Source: Bacillota bacterium (GTDB lineage: Bacteria > Bacillota_H > UBA994 > UBA5500). Taken from it: a stretch of 12,223 nt of DNA. The stretch is taken from assembly GCA_012727835.1 (NCBI GenBank), contig JAAYGE010000241.1, forward strand, positions 1-12,223, written 5' to 3'. The position numbers and the translations under genes are program-made. Position 1 is the stretch's first letter, and every line of letters begins with the position of its first letter. The notes beneath the pieces were generated by a model. That model was not told the origin of the DNA, ran no database searches, and saw only the letters and a program-made list of their open reading frames with translations. This document shows, piece by piece, positions 6,414 to 12,223 of this stretch.

Positions 6414-6460
6414 TAAAAAGAAACTGTGCCCCAACCGTCATAAGGGTGGTTGGGGCACAG
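6414..6460 (-). terminator. Intrinsic terminator of hppA
   Basis: On the minus strand CTGTGCCCCAACC (6460-6448) pairs perfectly with GGTTGGGGCACAG (6436-6424) across an 11-base loop. The tail TTTCTTTTTA follows immediately. A 13-base-pair GC-rich stem plus T run is a textbook Rho-independent terminator. It starts 18 bases after the hppA stop codon and separates hppA from the HD-domain gene. Confidence 0.93.
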
Positions 6461-6478
6461 CCAATTTACTGTCGTAGA

Positions 6479-8440
6479 TTACAAGAACAAGGGAGCAAAT
6501 ACTAGGGCCACAATAGTCATCAGCTTGATGAGGATGTTCAGCGATGGGCCCGATGTATCCTTAAAGGGATCGCCCACCGTATCGCCGACGACTGCCGCTT
6601 CGTGGGCAGGTGTACCCTTACCACCGAAATGGCCCGCCTCTATATGCTTCTTAGCATTATCCCATGCGCCACCGGCGTTAGCCATCTTAATGGCGAGCAA
6701 AACGCCAGTCACCAGGGAGCCAGCCAACAAACCGCCCAAGGCTTCCTTACCTAGGCCAATACCGATGGCTAGGGGAGCGATAACCGCAATCAGGCCAGGA
6801 ACGATCATTTGCTTCAGAGCGGCAGAAGTGCTGATAGAAACACAACGGGCGTAGTCGGGGCGCGCCTCGCCTTTCATAATGCCAGGGATCTCGCGGAATT
6901 GGCGACGCACTTCCTCGATCATCTCAAAGGCTGCCTTACCCACCGCTTCCATGGTAATGGCGGAGAAGAGGAAGGGTAGCATACCGCCGACAAACATACC
7001 TATAATAACGGTTGGGTCCAGTAGATTGAGGCTCTGGAGATCGACGGCTGCCGAATAGGCCGAGAACAGAGCCAAGGCGGGCAAAGCAGCCGAACCGATA
7101 GCAAAGCCCTTACCAACGGCTGCCGTTGTATTACCAACAGCGTCGAGGGCGTCGGTAACCTCGCGTACCTTCGGGTCTAATTCCGCCATCTCGGCAATAC
7201 CACCGGCGTTATCAGCAACAGGGCCATAGGCGTCCACTGCTACCGTCATACCTGTAGTAGCCAGCATACCGACGGCGGCGATAGCGATACCGTAAAGACC
7301 GGCAAAATTGTAGGCGATGAATATAGCCAAGCATATTACTATAATTGGCAGTGCCGTACTTCTCATACCTACGGCCAAGCCGGCGATGATGTTAGTAGCA
7401 GCACCCGTCTGCGACGATTCGGCCACACCAGCTACCGGGGCTTTGTCGGCAGAGGTATAGTATTCGGTGATCTGACCGATGACTATACCGGCCACTAGGC
7501 CTGCCAAAATAGCGAAGAACACACCCATATCCATGCCCAGGTAGGTGACCAAGAAATAGGATGCGCCTACCGTCAGCACACCGGACACGTAAGTACCCAT
7601 ACTGAGGGCCCGCTGCACGTTGGCTCCGTCTTTGGCGTTGACAAAGTTGGTACCGATCAGCGAGGCAATTATACCAGCCGCCGCAAGGAGTAGCGGTAAT
7701 AAAACACCGGATAGTCCGTTAAAAGCGAAAACGCCTAGAGACATGGCGGCAATCATAGATCCCACATAGGACTCAAACAGGTCGGCACCCATACCGGCCA
7801 CGTCGCCCACGTTATCACCCACGTTGTCGGCAATGACAGCCGGGTTGCGGGGGTCGTCTTCCGGAATACCGGCTTCGACCTTACCCACCAAGTCGGCACC
7901 CACGTCGGCCGCCTTGGTGTAAATTCCGCCGCCCACACGGGCAAAAAGGGCAATGGAGCTGGCCCCGAGGGCAAAACCATTAACTATGTCGGGATCGCGG
8001 AAAATCACATAAAGAATACCAACACCAATACTACCAAGGCCGACAACGGCCATACCCATAACAGCACCGCCGCTAAAGGCTATACCTAAGGCCCGGTTAA
8101 TACCGTGCTGAGCCGCATTAGCTGTCCGCACGTTGGCCCGAGTAGCCACCGACATGCCGATGTAGCCGGCCAGAACACTGGCGATGGCGCCAACTACGAA
8201 AGAAATAGCCGTCTGCAGGTCAATTACAAAGGCCAGCAGAGCAAAAAGCATGAGGACAAAGAAGACAAGTACAGTATACTCCCGTTTGAGAAAGGCCATT
8301 GCGCCTTCATGAATCGCATCGGCAATTTCCCGCATGCGCTTATTACCCGCGTCCTGTCTATTAATCCAGGCCGCTTTATAAAGCGCATATAAGAGGGCCA
8401 ATGCACCTGCCGCTGGCGCTAGCCAGAGAAGGTTTTCCAT
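6479..8440 (-). CDS. hppA: Membrane-bound, K+-dependent-type pyrophosphatase (H+ or Na+ pump)
   Basis: This enzyme hydrolyses pyrophosphate at the cytoplasmic face and uses the energy to pump H+ or Na+ out. The 653-residue, many-segment membrane protein has the usual bacterial length. The pyrophosphate-binding block is intact: [14 protein letters not shown] (176-189), [20 protein letters not shown] (194-213) and DLFESYVGS (220-228). So are [12 protein letters not shown] (403-414) and the C-terminal [15 protein letters not shown] (619-633). In [16 protein letters not shown] (436-451) Ala440 and Gly443 replace the Lys and Thr of K+-independent enzymes, placing it in the K+-dependent class. Glu223 in DLFESY sits where Na+ pumps, and some H+ pumps, carry their gate acid, so the ion cannot be decided. 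An upstream ATG (8488) is possible, but the ATG at 8440 has AGGAGG nine bases before it and begins a typical first membrane helix. Confidence 0.96.
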   Translation of the reverse strand: MENLLWLAPAAGALALLYALYKAAWINRQDAGNKRMREIADAIHEGAMAFLKREYTVLVFFVLMLFALLAFVIDLQTAISFVVGAIASVLAGYIGMSVATRANVRTANAAQHGINRALGIAFSGGAVMGMAVVGLGSIGVGILYVIFRDPDIVNGFALGASSIALFARVGGGIYTKAADVGADLVGKVEAGIPEDDPRNPAVIADNVGDNVGDVAGMGADLFESYVGSMIAAMSLGVFAFNGLSGVLLPLLLAAAGIIASLIGTNFVNAKDGANVQRALSMGTYVSGVLTVGASYFLVTYLGMDMGVFFAILAGLVAGIVIGQITEYYTSADKAPVAGVAESSQTGAATNIIAGLAVGMRSTALPIIVICLAIFIAYNFAGLYGIAIAAVGMLATTGMTVAVDAYGPVADNAGGIAEMAELDPKVREVTDALDAVGNTTAAVGKGFAIGSAALPALALFSAYSAAVDLQSLNLLDPTVIIGMFVGGMLPFLFSAITMEAVGKAAFEMIEEVRRQFREIPGIMKGEARPDYARCVSISTSAALKQMIVPGLIAVIAPLAIGIGLGKEALGGLLAGSLVTGVLLAIKMANAGGAWDNAKKHIEAGHFGGKGTPAHEAAVVGDTVGDPFKDTSGPSLNILIKLMTIVALVFAPLFL

Positions 8441-8490
8441 AGATGTTTGCCTCCTAACAAGAACAATTAGTGTAAGTAGAAGATGCATCC

Positions 8491-8518
8491 TGATAGTTAA
8501 CTATCAATGCAGCTATCA
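8491..8518. promoter_or_regulatory. Operator-like palindrome with a third half-site upstream of hppA
   Basis: TGATAGTTAACTATCA (8491-8506) is a perfect 16-base palindrome, framed by GCAT and ATGC at 8485-8488 and 8507-8510. A further CTATCA half-site lies at 8513-8518, overlapping the candidate hppA -10 box. Three copies of one hexamer around the presumed transcription start look like a repressor binding site. The regulator is unknown and not encoded in the window. Confidence 0.5.
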
Positions 8519-8544
8519 TAGCAAAGCATACCCCGGGAAACCAA
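8515..8544 (-). promoter_or_regulatory. Possible hppA promoter
   Basis: On the minus strand TTGGTT (8544-8539), an 18-base spacer and TATGAT (8520-8515). The -10 matches consensus at five of six positions and the -35 at three. A start near 8508 would leave a leader of about 68 bases and put the palindrome over the first transcribed bases. The -35 box lies inside the loop of the hairpin that follows secG. Confidence 0.4.
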
Positions 8545-8551
8545 GGTATGC
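8526..8551 (-). terminator. Weak terminator-like hairpin after secG
   Basis: GCATACC (8526-8532) pairs with GGTATGC (8545-8551), seven base pairs with a 12-base loop, starting eight bases after the secG stop codon. On the minus strand only TTTGCTAT follows, a poor T run. It probably gives partial termination between secG and hppA, or none. Confidence 0.4.
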
Positions 8552-8559
8552 TAACTAGC

Positions 8560-8793
8560 TTAACCCATGCGCCGATTTAAGATGGTCAATAATAGCGTTA
8601 CTGCCATCCAAGATCCGGCTAAGTACTTTGTCAACCGAGCTAACATTTCATCTTTGCTTTTCTTCTGTCCAAAGAAAGTTTGTGCCCCGCCGCCAATAGT
8701 TCCTAAGCCGCTGGCTTTACTGGACTGCATCATAACAGTCACAATAACACCTACGGCTAGTGCCGCATCTAAGATAGTTAATGCTAGTATCAA
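8560..8793 (-). CDS. secG: Preprotein translocase subunit SecG
   Basis: SecG is the small membrane partner of SecY and SecE that aids SecA-driven protein export. The 77-residue product has the usual size and plan: a first membrane helix (about 2-21), the conserved cytoplasmic loop QSSKASGLGTIGGGAQTFFGQKK (23-45) and a second helix (about 55-73). The start codon is TTG, not ATG. A good GGGAGG lies seven bases upstream and no in-frame ATG is available nearby, so the TTG start is well supported and may moderate expression. It follows eno, as in many Clostridia, but has its own promoter and is separated from eno by a hairpin. Confidence 0.95.
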   Translation of the reverse strand: MILALTILDAALAVGVIVTVMMQSSKASGLGTIGGGAQTFFGQKKSKDEMLARLTKYLAGSWMAVTLLLTILNRRMG

Positions 8794-8825
8794 AATGCCA
8801 CCTCCCTACCCCAAAAGCTCACTAC

Positions 8826-8854
8826 ATTTTAGCACAGTAGTATAATCATGACAA
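8826..8854 (-). promoter_or_regulatory. secG promoter
   Basis: On the minus strand TTGTCA (8854-8849), a 17-base spacer and TAAAAT (8831-8826). Each hexamer matches the sigma-A-type consensus at five of six positions with ideal spacing. Transcription should begin near 8819, giving a leader of about 26 bases that carries the GGGAGG ribosome binding site. Confidence 0.7.
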
Positions 8855-8866
8855 TATCGGGAAGTA

Positions 8867-8899
8867 CAGGGGTTGCCGCATTAGTGTCGGCACCCCCTG
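8867..8899 (-). terminator. Hairpin after eno, probable end of the glycolytic operon
   Basis: CAGGGG/CCCCTG (8867-8872 with 8894-8899) and TGCCG/CGGCA (8874-8878 with 8888-8892) pair around one mismatch with a nine-base loop, 11 pairs in total. It starts 13 bases after the eno stop codon. The sequence that follows on the minus strand is TACTTCCCG, which lacks a proper T run, so termination may be partial and secG may receive some read-through. Confidence 0.55.
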
Positions 8900-8912
8900 A
8901 TCTACCCCAATG

Positions 8913-10196
<1,284 letters not shown>

Positions 10197-10211
10197 CTAC
10201 AGTATCTCCTT

Positions 10212-11726
10212 TCAGCTAGACTCATTGCCAGCCAATAGCGATCTTCCCGTCATCTCCGGCGGCTGCTGTACTTTTAACAGCTGTAGGACCGTGGGGGCTA
10301 TGTCGGCCAACACGCCGGGCCCCCGTAAAGCGTGCACTCCGTCGGCCATAACCAGACAAGGCCCCGGGTTGTCCGTGTGGGCTGTATGGGGTTCGCCGGT
10401 AACCGGATCTAGCATTTGCTCCGCATTACCGTGATCCGCCGTTAACACCAAAGTGCCTCCCCCCTCCCGCAGGGCTGGCACCAGGCGTCCAATACAGCTG
10501 TCGACCGTTTCTACAGCTTGTACAGCGGCCGCCATGTTACCCGTATGTCCCACCATATCCAGATTGGCGTAGTTTACAACTATAAAATCATATTTAGTAA
10601 GATTGGCTAGCAGCTGCTCCGTTATCTCGTTGGCACTCATCTCCGGTTGTAGGTCATAGGTGGCTACCGGCGGAGATGGCACCAAGATACGATCTTCTCC
10701 GGGAAAACAGATCTCCTGTCCCCCATTAAAGATAAAGGTCACATGAGCATATTTTTCCGTTTCAGCCAAGCGCAACTGGTTGAGGCCGGCCCGGCTGACC
10801 ACTTCCCCCAGAGTAAGACGCAGATCCTGGGGCGGCAACACATGGGGAACAGGAAAATCTTCTTCATATTGGGCCATGGCCGCAAAAAAGATGGGTACCC
10901 GAGGCCCCCGGGCAAAACCGGTAAATTCCTCATCCAATAGGGCGTGCATCAGCTCCCGGGCCCGGTCGGCGCGGAAATTCCACATAAATACCGCATCCCC
11001 CGCCTGGACCTGCCCATCGCTACAGACCACGGTGGGACGCACGAACTCATCGGTCAAGCCCTGAGCGTAAGCCTGTTCCACCGCCTCCCGAGCACTACTT
11101 GCCTGCAGACCCTGCCCATGGACGATGGCATTGTAGGCCAACTCTATCCGTTCCCAGCGCCGATCCCGGTCCATGGCATAAACGCGCCCGCTGACGGTAG
11201 CAATCCGGCCGACGCCTAGACAGGATAGGGCTGCCTCTAATGTATCCACGTATGTTAAAGCGCTTTGGGGCGGAACGTCTCGTCCGTCCAGAAAAATATG
11301 AATATAGACGTCCTTTAAGCCCTGCTCTTTAGCCAGTCGCAACAGTTCCAACAGATGATCCTGGTGGCTATGCACTCCTCCGTCGGACAAAAGGCCCATC
11401 AGGTGCAGCGCCCGCCCCTCGGCGGCTAGCCACAAGCGCTCCAATACGGGGTTGGCTGCAAAACTGCCATCCCTAATGGCCCGATTGATCCGCACCAAGG
11501 GCTGGTAAACAATGCGGCCAGCGCCGATATTGGTATGCCCCACGTTGGAGTCGCCCATCTGGGGGGGCATAAGGCCCACCGCTTCGCCGGAGCAAGCCAG
11601 TTGGGTGTGGGGGCAAGTGGCGAAGAGCCGATCGATGTTAGGCGTGGCTGCTTGCCGCACCGCGTTACCGGTCGGCTCTTCCCTAATACCCCAGCCATCC
11701 AGAATCGTCAAAACAACGGGACCCAC
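10212..11726 (-). CDS. gpmI: 2,3-bisphosphoglycerate-independent phosphoglycerate mutase
   Basis: Interconverts 3- and 2-phosphoglycerate through a phosphoserine intermediate and needs two divalent metals, usually Mn2+. The 504 residues match the family. Metal ligands and nucleophile align with known enzymes: Asp10 (ILDGWG), Ser60 (MGDSNVGHTN), Asp390 and His394 (NLDMVGHTG), Asp431 and His432 (TADHGN) and His450 (HTDNPGP). Substrate residues are also present: His119 (DGGVHSH), Arg149-Asp150 (DGRDVPP), Arg181, Arg187, Arg252, Arg255 and Lys325. The nucleophile loop reads MGDSNVGHTN rather than the common MGNSEVGHLN, a mild variant. The start codon is GTG, one base after the tpiA stop, with a modest GGGGTGA ribosome binding site. 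This implies translational coupling to tpiA. It sits between tpiA and eno in pathway order. Confidence 0.97.
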   Translation of the reverse strand: MGPVVLTILDGWGIREEPTGNAVRQAATPNIDRLFATCPHTQLACSGEAVGLMPPQMGDSNVGHTNIGAGRIVYQPLVRINRAIRDGSFAANPVLERLWLAAEGRALHLMGLLSDGGVHSHQDHLLELLRLAKEQGLKDVYIHIFLDGRDVPPQSALTYVDTLEAALSCLGVGRIATVSGRVYAMDRDRRWERIELAYNAIVHGQGLQASSAREAVEQAYAQGLTDEFVRPTVVCSDGQVQAGDAVFMWNFRADRARELMHALLDEEFTGFARGPRVPIFFAAMAQYEEDFPVPHVLPPQDLRLTLGEVVSRAGLNQLRLAETEKYAHVTFIFNGGQEICFPGEDRILVPSPPVATYDLQPEMSANEITEQLLANLTKYDFIVVNYANLDMVGHTGNMAAAVQAVETVDSCIGRLVPALREGGGTLVLTADHGNAEQMLDPVTGEPHTAHTDNPGPCLVMADGVHALRGPGVLADIAPTVLQLLKVQQPPEMTGRSLLAGNESS

Positions 11727-11727
11727 T

Positions 11728-12223
11728 CTACTTCACCCCATAGGCGCGGGCGATAGCCGCAAATTTATCCGCATCTAAACTGGCACCGCCCACTAGCACG
11801 CCGTCCACGCCTTCAGCGGCTGCAAATTCTTGAATATTATCCGGGTTCACACTACCACCATAGAGGATGCGCATCGCATTCGTATCGCCGTTCATCAGAC
11901 GTTGTAGCCGCTGGCGGGCGTATTTAGCCAGTTGGGATGCAGCCTTGGCTGTAGCAGTGCGGCCGGTGCCAAAGGCCCATAAGGGCTCGTAGGCCACTAC
12001 CACCTGAGCCAACTGCTCCGGGCGCAGGTGCTTGTGGCAGGTCAAAAGCTGTTGGCCAATTACCTTTTCAGTCATGCCTAGGCTGCGCTCGCTCATGGTT
12101 TCTCCCACACAGAGGATGGGGGTAATCCCGTGTTCTAAAGCTACTTTCACCTTTTCGCCGATAGTTTCGGCCGTTTCCCCAAAACGCAGGCGCCGTTCCG
12201 AATGGCCCACGATCACATAACTG
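11728..12223 (-). CDS. tpiA: Triosephosphate isomerase, C-terminal two-thirds (cut by window edge)
   Basis: Interconverts dihydroxyacetone phosphate and glyceraldehyde 3-phosphate. The frame stays open to the right edge, so about 164 codons of a usual 250 or so are seen and the start lies outside. The fragment begins SYVIVGHSERR, which carries the catalytic electrophile His. It continues through AYEPLWAFGTGRTA, with the catalytic Glu and the mobile loop 6, and ends with the phosphate-binding LYGGSVNPDN and GVLVGGASLD. The catalytic Lys near residue 12 is in the missing part. The first GTG in view (12216) is an internal Val, not a start. The stop codon is one base before the gpmI start. In relatives gap and pgk usually precede it, which I expect but cannot see. 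Confidence 0.97.
   Translation of the reverse strand, partial: SYVIVGHSERRLRFGETAETIGEKVKVALEHGITPILCVGETMSERSLGMTEKVIGQQLLTCHKHLRPEQLAQVVVAYEPLWAFGTGRTATAKAASQLAKYARQRLQRLMNGDTNAMRILYGGSVNPDNIQEFAAAEGVDGVLVGGASLDADKFAAIARAYGVK

Noticed and set aside
8438..8488. Upstream ATG at 8488 as the hppA start, adding 16 residues
   Set aside because: It lacks a good ribosome binding site, whereas the ATG at 8440 has AGGAGG at proper spacing and opens a typical first helix.

Overview
The window reads as a compact stretch of a Firmicutes chromosome, most likely a clostridial lineage of moderate GC content. Every gene I accept lies on the minus strand, so transcription runs from position 12223 towards position 1. 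The lineage call rests on gene order (tpiA-gpmI-eno-secG, then rnr, then smpB-ssrA), strong AGGAGG-type ribosome binding sites, near-consensus sigma-A-like promoters and a K+-dependent-type membrane pyrophosphatase. A genus cannot be named from this.

Layout in the direction of transcription. (1) Lower glycolysis: the C-terminal part of tpiA, then gpmI (GTG start one base after the tpiA stop) and eno (15 bases after gpmI). They look like one operon entering from beyond the right edge. (2) secG has its own good promoter and a TTG start. (3) hppA, a membrane pyrophosphatase, is preceded by an operator-like palindrome and ends at a classic intrinsic terminator. (4) Next come an HD-domain hydrolase, a GNAT acetyltransferase and rnr (RNase R). 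(5) A 673-base gene-free stretch (2400-3072) holds two diverged direct copies of an unrecognised element with conserved potential secondary structure. The first copy carries a 64-base near-palindromic hairpin that the second lacks. (6) A two-gene ABC-2 exporter (ATPase and permease) follows, with the stop and start codons abutting. (7) smpB is driven by a promoter with perfect consensus hexamers and is followed after 12 bases by the 5' end of ssrA (tmRNA), which runs off the left edge.

Functionally, tpiA, gpmI and eno carry triose phosphates to phosphoenolpyruvate. hppA recovers energy from pyrophosphate as an ion gradient. secG serves the Sec translocon. rnr, smpB and ssrA are the classic trans-translation set: tmRNA-SmpB rescues stalled ribosomes and RNase R degrades the faulty mRNA. 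The ABC pair and the repeat region separate rnr from smpB, which are neighbours in many Firmicutes.

Most of the window is ordinary housekeeping DNA. The items worth a second look are the duplicated structured element at 2474-3047, the triple half-site operator candidate before hppA, the terminator-like hairpin in the smpB leader, and the truncated tmRNA at the left edge. I found no convincing new multi-gene system, CRISPR array, insertion sequence or prophage gene.
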